Assembly (NCBI GenBank): GCA_016858145.1
Contig: JAEHOE010000032.1
Location: 868,001 to 932,000 of the forward strand
From: Edaphochlamys debaryana
Taxonomy: Eukaryota > Chlorophyta > Chlorophyceae > Chlamydomonadales
DNA: 64,000 nt
Direction of reading: 5' to 3'
The notes under the pieces were generated by a model. That model worked only from the letters and a program-made list of their open reading frames with translations, was not told the DNA's origin and ran no database searches. Each line of letters begins with the position of its first letter. The stretch's first letter is position 1. A program made the translations under genes and the position numbers. Positions 11,754-24,139 of this stretch are shown one piece after another.

Positions 11754-12419
11754 TCAAGGGGCGTCCGGGCCTGCATACTGCACTGATCCGTCCGCCCTGG
11801 CCGCTAGGAAAGGGTGGTCGGTTGGGACCTCATCCCAGCCCCTGTGCGTGAGCCCAACCTCCGCAAAACACTGCAAACGGCCCTCAAACTCGCCTCGTGC
11901 TACTGCTAAAGCCTGTGCCATCATCAAGGAGTGGTCCTGAGCGTCCCTGTGCGCATACTTGTACCTTCTGGCCCGGTCCATCGCGCATATCGCGGCCAGA
12001 CACACCACGTCCCACACTCGCGCATGAATCCCGGTGCCCTCTGGGGGCACAGCAAGCCACACCTCGTGTCGTTTCACCGCCCTGCCAATACCATGACTGA
12101 GGCGCATACGAACAGCCACAGCGGCTGGACAATACCAGAAATGGTGGAGCCGATCGCCTTGCTCCATGGCCCGCCCACACGGACACCTCGCCACGTTCTC
12201 AGTTCCTAACTGGCTCCGGTGCATGCCAAATCCCGGGAAGCCATCCATCGCCAGCCTCCACAAGGGCTCTTTATTGCCCGGATCCCATTTAATGCCCCAC
12301 AACCTCGGCCAAACCGCTTTCAGACTTGCCACTGCTTCTGCTGATGCCGTGTCTGTGCCGTACGCCTCCTGAATGTAAAGTGCATGCTTCCGTGCTAGCT
12401 TAACCCGAGCCGGTCCCAA
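11754..12419 (-). mobile_element. non-LTR retrotransposon remnant, C-terminal zf-RVT region
   Basis: A 221-codon open frame with the layout of the zinc-binding tail of LINE reverse-transcriptase proteins: LWRLAMDGFPGF, CPCGRAMEQ, LHHFWYCPAAV, then WLAVPPEGTG and VWDVVCLAAICAMDRARR. The Cys-x-Cys ... His-x3-Cys spacing matches zf-RVT. No polymerase domain is found upstream, where the inverted-duplication arm begins, so this is a truncated relic. It is related to the plus-strand remnant at 24140-24871, with the same LWRLA(M/L)DGFP and HHFW(Y/G)CPVA-type blocks. Confidence 0.7.
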
Positions 12420-12476
12420 GGACCAGGAGCGAGAGTGCGAGACAGGATAGGGATCAGTGTCGTCGAACCCAGATGC

Positions 12477-12481
12477 TTACA
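12477..12481 (-). terminator. candidate TGTAA poly(A) signal
   Basis: TGTAA on the minus strand, 418 bases beyond the stop of the gene at 12899-13784. TGTAA is the usual poly(A) signal in chlorophycean algae. The match is only five bases. Confidence 0.25.
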
Positions 12482-12898
12482 AGCCCATAAGGTCAGGGCG
12501 GCTTGCCCTTTAGGGTGATGGCAACACACCCGCCAAGTTAACTGCCGCCCGAGACCCCACTAGTAAACCCTCCTCGATCCGAAGCCCTCCTCGAGCCTTG
12601 AGGGTGCAAACTCCCGTTCGACCTCCACCTGCCACCACTGCGCCAGTTCTCTTCGACCATCCTGCTGCCAACTGCCAATGCACGCAGTGCGCAGTTCCCA
12701 CGCAATAGCGGGTATCTCCTATCCAAGCCACGGCAGTGCGTCTCGCAGCACGCCTTCGCTTGTTCAGTGCCAAATCTCCTCTCCCCGCAGCCCCACAAAC
12801 GCCTTGCCACTCGCCACGCCTTGCCTACGCTAGCTTGTCACACCTAGCCTTTCCGCCTCTACACTAGGCCGGTTCAGGCCTCAATGTCAGCCCACGCC

Positions 12899-13784
12899 TC
12901 AGAACAGGCAGCGGGGCGTCAGCTCCTCCTCCTCTCCGTCCTCCTCGTCCTCCCCTCCGTGGAACAGGGGGTTGAGGCGGCAGGAGCTGGCGGCGCTGAG
13001 CAGGGAGCGCCGGGAGCTGGCGAGGGAGCCGGCCAGGGAGCTGCAGGGGCTGCCGCAGGCGCTGCGGGCGGGCGTGGACGGCAGCGAGGCGAGGGACTCG
13101 TCCAGGAGGGAGCGCCAGGCGGGGGCGTAGGGGCTGGAGCTGGGGCGGGGGGCGGGGCCGGACAGGTCCTGAGGGAGGGGGCGGGAGGAACGAAGGAAGG
13201 AGCAAGGAGGGAGGTCAGCCAGGGGAGGCACAAGGGGGCACGCAGGACAGCTATGTCAACCTGAGCGGGCTGGGATGTACGAGCATGCGCTGCTGATCAT
13301 CCCAAAAGTTCCGCTCACCTCGGCATCGCTCTCGAAGACGGGGTTCATCACGAGGTACTTGTCAACGGACAAAGGCGAGGCCGGTGCGGCCGAGGGCTCA
13401 TCCTCGAAGGCCGGGTTGTCATACATGGCCGGGGCATCCTCAAAGTCGGGCTCCAGGGAGTCCTGCGTGACAGAAGGGAAGGGGGGAGCGAGTAAGCGGA
13501 GGAATTCGTGAGGTTACGTGCACGCCCCGCCATGCTACCCGCACGATGATGGTTTGGCCCGTGCAAGCGCCCGACACGGGCGAGCTCACCTCGATCTGGT
13601 CATCAAACAGGGGGTTGACGGTGGAGTGCTCATCGATGTAGACGGGGCTCGCGACGAGCGAGGTGTCGAGCATTTCGCGCTTGACAATTTTGCAGTCCGC
13701 CTCGCCGTGGGGCGCCTGCAGGTCGTTGATGTCGCACAGGGCGGCGATGGCGACAACGTTGAAGACGAGGATGAAGGCGAACAT
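12899..13784 (-). CDS. unknown small protein with four NP[LVA]F motifs, copy 1
   Basis: Exons 13784-13590, 13462-13319 and 13168-12899 (195, 144 and 270 nt, all phase 0) encode 202 residues. The N-terminus MFAFILVFNVVAIAALC is hydrophobic, a signal peptide or anchor. The body holds four short repeats, each before or after acidic residues: VNPLFDD, DNPAFEDE, MNPVFES and LNPLFHGGEDE. Between the third and fourth is a Ser/Ala/Arg-rich stretch with several SLxS pairs; the tail is acidic and ends CLF. I recognise no family. It differs from the copy at 57252 at 13 positions with both frames intact, so selection on the protein is likely. NPxF-type motifs can bind adaptor proteins, but that role here is only a guess. 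Confidence 0.75.
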
Positions 13785-13930
13785 GGTTGCGATGGCTCGG
13801 GCGGCTGGAGCGCTTTTGCGAGGAAGGTTTTGAAATGGTTGACTGTCGCGGGCTCGCAAGTTACTGAGCTTTTTGCGAGCTGATGTTCAAGTGTATGTGT
13901 GTGTATGCCTGGCGACGCGGTCGGGGGCCG

Positions 13931-13940
13931 GTTTATGTAC
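13931..13940 (-). promoter_or_regulatory. TATA-like element upstream of copy 1
   Basis: Minus strand reads GTACATAAAC about 150 bases before the ATG at 13784. The matching site in the other copy is GTACTTAAAC, at the same distance. Conservation of position between diverged copies is the only support. Confidence 0.35.
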
Positions 13941-14725
13941 TTGAATCGCGATCAGTAGCGGCCGCCCTGTGGCACGCGGTTTTGCGGGCCCGCGGAACCT
14001 CGCCCGCACTACTGGCCGCCGCCGAGGAGAGAGCACGGCCCATGCTGCTGAAGCGATGGCCTATGGCGCTCCGGATTTACGGTCCAGTTCGGCTGCGGGT
14101 TGAGTTGGTCGCACGCACGCCGCCATCGCGCTACCCGGGCGCTGGCAGCAGCGGCTCAAGGGCCCCCCTGGGTGCATGAGGCATAGACACATGCGCATCC
14201 TTCCATTCGTGCGCGCAGGAAGCTGGGAAGTGGCAAGGTTTGTCACCCCACGCGAGCTGACCAGGCGGCTACGGGCCTCCGTGGTCCCGCGTCCCCACGC
14301 CTTCCTCGCTGCTTCGTGCCCCGGCCCGGCGGACCGTCCTTGGAATCGCTGCCGCCTCCAAGCCTCCGCTTGCGCCTCCACACAAGCTCACCGTGTTCAT
14401 TTAAACAAGCAGCTGCAGTTGCCATACGGGCAAGGTAGGGAGGGCGGGGACACGGAAGTGGTGGTATGATCACGCCGGACGACCTCTTCTGCTTGGCCGT
14501 CCCCACTGCATTGGCGCCTCCTGCCGTACAGCGCAACGGGCCCGTTGCACCCCCGCGCTGCAGGCTCAGCCCTCGCAGAGCCCGGGCTCTCTGCCGCGCT
14601 GACGCATGTTTGAGCACAGGAAGTGCACCCGGGCAAGAGCGTTGAAGGCCCATTGCGCCAGAGATTACGCAGCCACACAGGCGGGCAGGGTCGCTGCCCC
14701 ACAGCTACCGGCGTTAGCGCCCCAT

Positions 14726-16470
14726 ACGCAAACGGCCGTGCCCCGCTGGGACTCTGCAAGAGTGGCCCTTCACGTCTCATCACTGGCTGGCACACGGCCT
14801 CAGCTTGGCAGCATTACAACAGGTGGCAGCTTCACAGAACGCTGGGAGGTCCATCCTGGAGCCCCCGGTTTAAGGGACAGGCTATTGCGCTGCGATGCGT
14901 CAGGCTCGGTAGTATCCTTTACAATACGTTTATGCAGCCGCATTCCGCAACTACAGAGGCACTCACAAGCATTCCCCTCAAGCCGTTAGGACCTAACCAA
15001 GAAGCCAACCATCGGAAGTCACCCTACCCCACGCCCGTACCCCACTGGCTGCTTTGGTTCAGGCGCCAGGCACGCAACACAACCCTTCGAGCCGCAGCAT
15101 GGCTCTACTCTGCCCGCAAACGATTTGTTCTTCTCCTACTCCTGCCAAACCGCGGCCCCGTGAGGACGACCTCGCCCCTGCAAGCGGGCGATTGTGCCCA
15201 AGCAATGTAAACAGCACCGCACACGTTACTCCTTCCTTCCCCCTGATGCAGATCAGACGAGAGCTCTCAGCCAGGCTGCTACTGCAGCAGTCTCGTACGG
15301 CAAATTTGTGCCCTTGCTCCCAAGGCAAGGACCAAGCTGGATCGGCCGTAACCGCTTCGCCCCACCCAAGGCCAGCCATTCTCCTGCCAAAGCCAGACTC
15401 GTTCACGAGTGTCATACGCGCCACGACCTCATGAAGTATAAATGCCAGCCCGGCTCAGTACCGGTAGGCGGCAACCGTTAGGACCTGCCGTACTTTGCCC
15501 TCACACGGCTGGCTGGCCAGCCCGTGCGTGCGGCGTGCCCGTCCGCTCAGTGCAGGTTCTTGGCATTCTGTTGCTCGGGCCAATCGGCACACCACAAGGG
15601 CTCATCGGGATTGCTGACTCGCGGGCCACGCCAAGGTCGCCACACGGTCACCAAGGGAGGGCGACCGTTCGCTTGTGGGCTCACGCACCACGCTACCCCA
15701 CAGCCACCGAGGCCAGCCCTGTTGTCCACCACCGCTTCAGTCAGCACACAGTTCACCCGGGTTCACCCGAGCGAAGATTTGCGAGCCTCAAGCACGCAAG
15801 CTTGCTTTTGCTTTACAGCATTCCCAGACCCAGTTCCATCTGCTGCGAACCATGAAGGCATGAAAGACTTGGAACCCTCTCTTGGAGCGGGTAAAGAGGC
15901 CACGCTTCACGCCACACCACACCTCACAACGGACGCACGACATGCCAAGCCCCTGCACGGGAACGGCACTGTCACAAGAACGCAAAGCTCAAAAGTAATA
16001 CAGAAGCCACACTAGGGCTCATCACCGCTGCAGGCAGGCAAACCCAGCAGTCACCCCATGCGGCCTGTCCCTCATTTGGCAACCAAGCCCCGTCGCCCAC
16101 CGCTTGCCTCCTTTCAGCCTGGGCAGCTCCTTCGCCAGTGGCCGGCATGCGACGCCACCGCACGCCCAGCACCGCTTCTTGCCCCTGCCCTCGCTTGCCC
16201 CCTCCTCATGTCGCCGCTGTCTGTACCCGGGCTGCTGCGCCGCCTGCCGTCCTGCAGTGCAGCCCCTCGCCTCCCAGCTTCGTCCAGCTCCCTGCCCCGA
16301 GCTCCAAGGCCCTGCTCTACGGCGCTCCGTTTGGGGCGGCCGAGGCGAGCCCACCCCCGCGCTCCCGCTGCCTTTCCGTCGCCTCTCCGTCGCCTCTGCC
16401 CCCTCCACCACCGCCCCCTGCTGCGCATCCTCCTCCTCGGATGAGGTTAGGAGGGATCCCTGGTCGCTGC
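14726..16470. other. intergenic, no supported gene
   Basis: Follows the 3' end of the Aurora-like kinase on the minus strand, so part of it should be that gene's 3' UTR. No other protein-like frame with splice support was found. Confidence 0.5.
15813..15817 (-). terminator. candidate TGTAA poly(A) signal of the kinase gene
   Basis: TGTAA on the minus strand about 655 bases beyond the kinase stop codon. The distance fits the long 3' UTRs of green algae, but a five-base match is weak. Confidence 0.25.
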
Positions 16471-19400
16471 TCAAGCAAAGCGCGCCCGCGCGCCCGAGGT
16501 GTGCGGGCTCCGGGTCGCAATCCCCACCGCCGCCGCCAGCGCCGCGCCGACTCTCTCCGCGCCCTCGCCAGCGCCCGCGTTCGGCGAAGCCGCCATGCCC
16601 AGCCGCGACGCGCGCCGCATCTGGTGCATAGCGGCCTGACCCGCGTGCGGTGAGTGCGGTGAGTGCGGTGAGTGCGGTGAGTGCGGTGAGTGCGGCGCCT
16701 GCGGCGAGAGCGGCGCGTGGTGTCCGCCGCCCTGGTGCGTGGGGGACAGCGCGCCGCCGCCGCCGTCGTGACCCTGCCCGTGCCCCTGCCCGTGCCCGTG
16801 CGCCTGAGCGTGGCCCTCCTCGCTGCCGTGGGGCACCCCGCTGGTTCGGCGGCTGCCGTCGGGGGAGGGCATGAGCTCCATGAGCGAGTTGCTGTGGGAG
16901 GGATGGGGGGATGGGAGATGGGGGTTTTCATATAGGAGAGCGGAAGGAGAGAAGGGCGGCGATGGGTTGAGGGCATGAGCTCCATGAGCGAGTTGCTGTG
17001 TGTGGGGTTGGGGGATGGGCGGTGAGGGGTGGGAGGTAAGAGGAGAGGTGGGAGTGGAGGTGGAGCTGGGGGTGGAGGAGAGCGGCACGCGGGTCAGCAC
17101 AGCCGAACGCGTGTAGGTACGGACCCGTCAGTGGCCTCGCCCTCAGCGACGCAACCCGTCTTGCCTCCCTGCTCTGCCCACTCCCTTACCTCCCCTATCC
17201 CCGCTCCACGCTCTTCTCGCCCCGCTCCAGCCCCGCCCCACCCTCCACACCGCCCTGCCCGGGGGCCTCATCCACCCACCTGCGTGTGTACACGATGCGC
17301 ACCGAGCTCCGGCGCTGGAACATGGTGATCCAGGGGTGGTGCAGCATCTCCAGCACCGTCAGCCGCTCGTGGTGGTCCTGGGGTTGGGGGGGAGGAGAGG
17401 GGGTGTGGGAAGGGGGAGGGGGTATTGCCTCCGAGTCCGATCAGGATGGAGGGCGCATGTGCTGTCGCTGGTGTTTGTTGCTGGTGGGTGGGGGTCAGGT
17501 TGGGGGTCGGGAAGGGGTCGGCTACCACCCAACCCACATCCATAGCAGAAACCCTCCGAGCCGCGCACACCGCTCCGCACCTCGGCAAACACGCCTGCCC
17601 CATCCGCACCCCAGGCCCGCCCCAGGCCCACCCCAGGCCCACGCGGGGCCTCTCCGCACCTTGGCGAGCGCGCGCAGGATGAAGTCCTTCGCCAGGTCCG
17701 ACACAGAGTCAGGGAAGGCCACGGGCGCGTGGATGATGTTGCGGGCTGTGTCGATCATCTGCGCCGCCTTGAAGGGCGGGGAGCCCACGATCAGCTCGTA
17801 GGCAAACACGCCCACGGCCCAGGCGTCCACGGACTGGGTGGGAGGGAGGCAAGAGGGGGTAGGAGGGGGTAGGAGGGGGTAGGAGGGGGGAGGAGGGGGA
17901 AGGAGGGAGGTGTAAGACAGGGCATTCATCGGGGAACTGGGAGGCACCTGAAAGCCTTTCTCGCCAGCTTATAGCTGGTACCCCAGTGTGGGATGCTGGG
18001 ATCCCCCCCTTGCCTGGTGGTAGTGCGCCGACTGCGGGTTCTCTTTGTTCTCATCGGGCGTCTTCTTGGTTGGGCAGCGGAGGACTGAGGGGAGGGCGGA
18101 GGGGCGGGGAGAGACAGGGAGCAGCTGAAGCAGGGGAGGGCGAGGGAGCGCGGCACGGGGCGGAGTTTCCCGCACTCCCTCCTCCATGCAGCTCGTCCCA
18201 ACCCCCTCCTCCCATCACCACCACCGCACCGCGCTCCCGTCAAACCAGCCCCCCTCCGCCCACCCTTCCCCCCTGCCCCCGCCCAACAGAAACCCCACTG
18301 ACCCCCCCATCCCACACCCCTCCCCTCCCGCCCCCACCCTCGGGTGCCATGTAGTCCAGGGTGCCCGCCCGCGTGTTGGCCCGCTCCTCCTTGAGGTTGA
18401 TGGCCAGGCCGAAGTCCGCCAGCTTCAGGATCTTGCCCTCCGCAAAAAACACGTTCTCGGGCTTGATGTCGCTGTGTGCGAAAGGGGAGGGAGAGGGGTG
18501 GGGGGAGGTTGGGGGAGGGAAGGGGAAAGGGAGATGGTGCCAATCCCTCCCTCCCCATGGGGGTGTAGCCGAGAGTGGAGGGGTATGGGGCCACGGGATG
18601 GCGGCACAGGACCACGCACCGACCCCACCCCTACGGCCGCACCGCTTGAAGCAGCTTGGCGCCCACCCAGCTCACCGCCATCCCCTTCTCTGCCCGCAAG
18701 CGGCTCTTCACCTTCCCCTTGCGGCACCGGCCCTCCACCGCCCCTCCTCCTTGCACCTTCACCTCCCCCACACCGCCGGCTCTGCCTCCGCCCCTGCACC
18801 CCCCCCCCCGCTGCCCCCACCGGTGCACGATGCCCTGTGTGTGCAGGTAGTGCAGCGCCGTGAGGAAGGGCTGGAGCACCATGTTGACGGCCTGGGGGGG
18901 GAGGGCGGAAAGGGAAGGGAGGAGGGGGAAGGGGGAGGAGGAAGGGAGGAGGGGCGCCTCAGAGTGGGGAGGAAGGGAGCCAGGGCATACCCCTACCCAG
19001 GACGACACGTTGTGCCCCGCCCAGCCCCATCGCGCTCCATTGCATCCCCATCCCTCCAAGCGGCCCCGACCCCCTCTGCCTCCCCCTCCACCTCCCAGCC
19101 CCCACCCCCAGTCCAGAACCCCACCTGGCGCTCGAACAGCCGCCCCCCGCACTTGTACATGATCCGCAGGAGGTCCCCGCCCGTGCAGAACTCCGTGACC
19201 AGCACCACACGGTTGGCTTCCTGGGGGTGATGGAGGGGGCGGAGGGGGAGGAGAGGAGGGAGGGCACCTTTCAGGGGCGCGTGTCATACCCCGACCGCCC
19301 TGCCCCGACTGCTCCTGCTCATGGCTTCACTCCGATTGCAACACCTCCTCTTGCCTCTTGCCCCCGCCCCAGTGCTCCTGCTTTGGAGCCCCATCCCAAG

Positions 19401-22400
19401 TACGGTGCAACGTCGCTCAGGACCGCCGAACCACTTGCACTGTTGATTTCCACCCTTGTCCCCCTTGTCGTCCTCCTCTGCCCTTCTTCTCTTTGACCCC
19501 GCTGCGCCTGGTTCTCCCGCGCTTCCCACATTCCACGGCACCCTCCCCTCCCGTGCCCCTTTCACTCCTGCCGCGCCCCCCCTGCTTCGACTTCTACCGC
19601 TTTCCGTCCCCCGGACCCCAGGCCCACTCCATCCCCCCTCGTCCCCCAGCCAGCCCTCCCCCCCACCAGGAAGCATGCGTAGTACTGCACCACATTGGAG
19701 TGCCGCAGCCCCGCGTGCAGCTTGATCTGCGGGGGGAGGGGAGGAGCGGGGAGGAGAGGAGGGGAGAAGAGGGGAGAGGTCAATCTGAGGTGTGATCGTG
19801 TCGGAGTGAGCGTTTGGTTCTTGGGAGCCACCCCGCCTTCCCTCTTCCCCAGCCCCACTTAGCCTCTCCAGCCTCTCTCGCCCCTCCAACCTCTGCGCAC
19901 TCCCTCTTGCCCTCTCCCATGCCCCGGGAAGGGATTAGTACGCCCCTCTTCCCCTCCCTCCCCCTCCCCCTCCCCACCTCTTCCCCCCCCCTGCCCCCAC
20001 CTCTCTGTACAGCTGCATGCGCTGGATGTCCCCCTGCTCCGCCAGCTTGTACACCTTTAGCGCCACCATCTCGCCGCTGATGCGGCACCGGGCCTGGGGG
20101 GAGTGGGGGCGGGGAGCGAGAGGAGGGCGAGGGCGGGTGTTTGTTGCTAAAAGGGATCGCGCCGACCGGGAGGGCGGGGAAGGCGTGGGTGGCACGGGGA
20201 GAGCACGACCGCCTGTGCCCCAATGCTGTGTGCCTAAATGCTGTGTGGGCTTACTGCTGCCCAGTTGACACCTCGCTCCCTCCCCCTCCCGCAACCACCC
20301 CGCCCCCACCCCCCCCCCCCCCCCCCACCCCACCTGGAACACGTCCGCGCACCCTCCCTGCACCCTCCCTGCCGCAATTGCCCCCCTCCCCCTCCCCCCT
20401 ACTCCCTCCCCCCCTACTCCCTCCCCCCTACTTTCCCCACCCCCTATCCCCCCACCTGGAACACGTCCGACGCGTACCCCTTGTGCAGCTGCTTGAGCAG
20501 GGAGTAGTCCTCCAGGCTCCAGCGCGGGCGGCGCATGCGCAGCGGCAGCGCGGGGGACACGGCCAGGATGGCGGCCGTGGAGGCGCCGGCGGTCATGATG
20601 TCCTCGATGTTGCCCTGACAGGGGGGGGAGGGGGGGGGAGGGGGGAAGGGAGGGAGAGGGAGAGGGAGGGTTGAGGGGGGGAGGGTCGAGGGAGGGTTGA
20701 AGGGGGAAGAGGGAGAGTTTTGGGGGTGGACGAGGGGTTAAGGGAGCACTTCCGGCGGGAAGGCTGTCCGCACTGGTGCCCTGACGGGGGAAGGCTGTGT
20801 GCGGACAGGCTGAGGTCATGGGTTGGGCTTTCCTCTTCTTTGAACGCACACTCCCGGCCGTGTGCGGCCGCGCAGCCTCGCACGCGCAGCACACACCCGC
20901 CCCGCCTGCACCGCCGCTCTCCAACCTGTGCTTCCCGCTCGACAAGGGATGGCCGCTTGCCACCCGCGCCCCTGCCCCGTTCCCCTCAGACCCCCGCGAA
21001 GGCCCAGACTCCTCCCGCCCCGCGCTTGAGCCCAGGCGGGTGCGTACCTGCGGTGTGGGGGTGCCCGTAGCTGCCTCGCGCGCCTCCTGTGGGTGGCAAA
21101 GTGCAACACACGGGGGGTTATCAGAACGCGCACGCGATCACGTGGGTCAACAACGTCAACCACCTCCACCGGCACCTCCACCCACCCATCCACCGGTCCT
21201 ATTTGTACCCATCAACGCACCCTCCCTGCCTCGCTCCCTGCCTCCCTGCAACCCCACCAATTCCTCCAACCACCCTCAGGCGGCCCCACAGTCCGAGACA
21301 TACAAGTCCGGGTTATACCCTGTTCGTACCTGTACGGACACGTCCGGGTTAAAACGGTACTGGTCCAGGTGCAGCAGGCACTTTAGGGACTCTGACCGCT
21401 TGACCGGCCGCCGGGGGCGCTGTTCGGGCTCCTGGGGGGCAGCCAGACGCGTGGGGTGGGGTGGGAAAGGTAAAGCTGAGAGTGAGAGCTACTCTTCGTG
21501 GGGTGGGGGTGCGGGACGAGGTTGCAGGCGGCAGACCCTGGCTCTGACGGACGGACGCTCCGAAGGCCAGCCTCTGCTTCACCTCTTCCTGAACCCGGTG
21601 CGTCCCTTGACCGCCTCTGTCGCTCCCGTCTCAGCATTCCCCTCCGCCCACTTGGCCCCGCCCCCGCAGGACGTTGAGCTCGTTTCTTCCAGGCACCACC
21701 CGGCGCCACCGCCACCCGCTTGACGGCTTCAACGCCGGCTCCCTGCTCGGTGCCTGCCTGCCCCTACCCGTCGTCTCTGCCCCTCCCTCCCGTGCTTGCC
21801 CTGCCTCCACCTCTGCCGAGGCCTCTACCCTTCCCCTCCCCTTCCCCTTCCCTCTCCCTCCCAGGACTACGGCGGTATGTACCTTTACAGCTCCAAGCTC
21901 CCCCCCCCTCCCCCTCTCCGCCCCCCCTCGCACCTGCGGCCCCACGTACTCGGGCGCGGGGAGGTCCTCCGCCACCTGCGGCCGGGGCGCCCGAGGTATG
22001 CCCGTGCCGCCATCCAACAGCATCGGCAGGGAAGCCACACGGTTGGGCTTGCGGCGGCCCATGGCGGCGGCGGCGGCGGCAGAGCCCAGCGGCGGCACGG
22101 CATGGCTGGCGGCGGCGGCAGGCGTGCCGGCGGAGGGGAGGGAGCCCGAGCCGATGCCGCCGCCGCCGCCGCCGGCGGCGGGCGAGCGGCCGGCGGAGCC
22201 CCGCTGAGATGTGCGTGCGGAGCCGCCGCCGCCCGTTCCGGTGCCGTCCTCGTCGTCTTCGTCGTCGGAGTCGGGTTTGATGGTCTTGACGCCCTGGGGT
22301 GGCCGGGGTGGGTGAGGGGGGGTGCGATGTGGGTCAGAGAGTGGTGGGTGGGGGTGGGTGGGTTAGGCGGAGCGGCAGTGCCGGTGACGACCGTCGGACA

Positions 22401-23292
22401 CGACACCGTGGACGGACCCCACAGGCCCCGCCATCGATCCGGTGTCAAGCCCGCCAGTTTCATTCGAAGGCACGACAGCGCGAAGCAGAGGTGTGCCCCA
22501 AAACACAAGCCCTACCTACGCGCCAGCCTCCCTCCCCTTTTCCCCCCACCCCATCCCCACCCCACCTGCAGCACGAGCCGGCTCCCCGCTCGCTCTACCA
22601 CGGTCATCTCCCGCATGCCTGGGGTGGAAGGGGTGAGGGGAATGGGAGGGGCAGCACGGGCCGGTGAGGGGTGGTCCGGGCTGAAAAGGGGGCTGGGCCA
22701 GGATGCTGAGGTAGCATGGTGAGAGGCAGATTCTCGTGGGGAGTTGCGGGGTTTGCGGGGTTTGCAAGAGAGAACCGTGAATGATGGTGTGGGGGACGCG
22801 GAGTCTATCGGGGCACGGCGAGACTGCAGGCTGCGTAGCTGCACAGGTACCAGCGCTGTTGCCAGCACGGGTGACATCGAGGGGAGCTGGTGCTGGCAGG
22901 CTAACCAGGCTTGGCGAGCTCTGGGTGAAGCGCAAGAGCCGGGTTGGGGGAGCGTACGGTCTCGCACCCCTCTGTCATGGTCGGGGTTGCTCACCTTGGG
23001 TGTAGGTGGTGATGGAGTCGATGCGCGGGGCCAACTTGGCGCTGTCCACCCGCCTTAGGGGGGAGTTTGTGTGGGCCGGGGAGCTGGGGACAGAGCTCTG
23101 GTTGTGCCCCCCAAGCAAGCGGGGGGTGGCGAGTCGCACGCCAGCCTCGGCGTCCATAACCACCGTCCTTGGCGTCGTCGCCGAGGCCGGCCGCACGTAC
23201 AGCGCCGCTGGAGAGCCACCATCAGCGACATCGTCGCTGGTGGAGGTCTCCTTCTTCGATAAAAGGGTCTTTAGCTTTCTGAACATGCCCAT
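16471..23292 (-). CDS. Aurora-like (ALK/CALK-type) serine/threonine protein kinase
   Basis: Fifteen exons keep phase: 23292-22995, 22618-22566, 22293-21934, 21431-21330, 21086-21048, 20614-20456, 20093-20001, 19726-19667, 19220-19125, 18891-18821, 18471-18338, 18084-18014, 17833-17660, 17377-17280, 16891-16471; 742 residues. The kinase domain (about 310-600) has a degenerate Gly loop (LHKGYASDVF), VALKVYK lysine, HRDIKPEN, DFGLA and YMAPEV, so it should be active. An insert after APE carries an ENKEN box (KEN degron type). The N-terminal 290 residues are Ser/Gly-rich; the C-terminal 140 hold His/Gly and HSP repeats. In Chlamydomonas the related CALK controls flagellar shedding and shortening; the same role here is inferred. 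The intron after exon 12 starts GC rather than GT. Confidence 0.85.
16645..16695. repeat. 9-bp coding minisatellite in the kinase tail
   Basis: Five copies of GTGCGGTGA and a partial sixth within the last exon of the kinase. On the coding strand each unit encodes His-Ser-Pro, giving HSP repeated five times. Each Ser-Pro is a potential proline-directed phosphorylation site. Confidence 0.9.
16865..17000. repeat. duplicated 3' splice-site segment
   Basis: The 32-bp unit at 16865-16896 recurs at 16969-17000. Each holds CAG followed by the same coding start (NSLMELMPS) on the minus strand, so the final intron of the kinase has two equal acceptors 104 bases apart, at 16891 and 16995. Their use would put the tail in different frames. 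Confidence 0.8.
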
Positions 23293-24139
23293 GCGCTTGC
23301 TGACACCACGCGCAGTCGCTCGGCCAAGCGGCCCGCCCTGGTGTCAAAACGTAGTCTGCACGTCGTCCAGGGCGCGTCACGGGCGCGGAAACGCAACGGC
23401 TTCAGCTGGACCGGATGGGCGCCGGCACACCAACACACGGGAACACAAAGTCCCAAGCCTGATACGAGCTTTCCGCGTCAGCAGCTTGCTCCAACGAGGC
23501 CGGTCCAGGGCCTAGTCAAGACTTTGCGGTCGGGTTGAATTATGGACCGTTTGTGACCCCTTTGCACTATAAGAGCTATCTGTCTGTTGGTATAGCTACG
23601 GTAGATGAAACAATGTGAGCCGCACGAGCAGAAACACGTATTGCTGTCCACCCCATCAACGCATCCGAAACCCGCACGTCGTTATCGTCATCCTGCCGGC
23701 CCCACTTGACCAGACATCGGCGGAAACGCGTTTCCTACGAGTATCATCCCCAGACCCTAGTCCCCCAGCCGCAGGGTCGATGCCGCGGACGGCGGCATGA
23801 CCTGCACATGTCGGTCCTGATCCAGACACGCCGTCAATGAGAGTCGGTCGTAATTAAGGTGGTGCTATGTCTAGAAGATTAGGAAGGGGCACAGGGTTGC
23901 AGGCGCCTGGAGTACTCAGGCAGGGCGCCTAAACCGCGACTCTACTGTATCTTGCTCAGCAGGCTTGCAACTATACCTACATTTCCTGGAAACGCATAAC
24001 TTTCCAGTGCAATCTAAGGGGCTCACTTTCCGTTTTGGCGTCGCGCGCATGTGGGCATTCGTGGTCCGCCAACTGGCGCGCGTTGCCCTAAATGTGGCCC
24101 TGGTGGCGGGAAAGATGCAAGGGGGGAGCGTGACGAGGC
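23293..24139. other. intergenic; kinase 5' flank
   Basis: Should hold the kinase promoter (transcribed leftward). A minus-strand TATAG lies near 23570, about 280 bases upstream of the ATG. No gene is supported. Confidence 0.4.

Larger units (their letters stand above)
12645..14725. repeat. left arm of a 2.1-kb inverted duplication
   Basis: The reverse complement of this stretch matches 56265-58412 nearly end to end, including a complete three-exon gene, its upstream region and about 250 bases beyond its stop. Exons are about 93 percent identical at protein level while introns and flanks carry indels. The arms are about 41.5 kb apart and point toward opposite strands. Limits were read by eye and may be off by tens of bases. 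Confidence 0.85.

Noticed and set aside
16317..16985. Long Arg/Thr-rich minus-strand frame over the kinase tail
   Set aside because: It is the shifted frame of the kinase's last exon; low complexity (THR repeats). Kept only as a possible alternative-splicing product in the findings.
20300..20340. Poly-C tracts in kinase introns and near 51465
   Set aside because: Ordinary pyrimidine tracts of introns; no separate feature.
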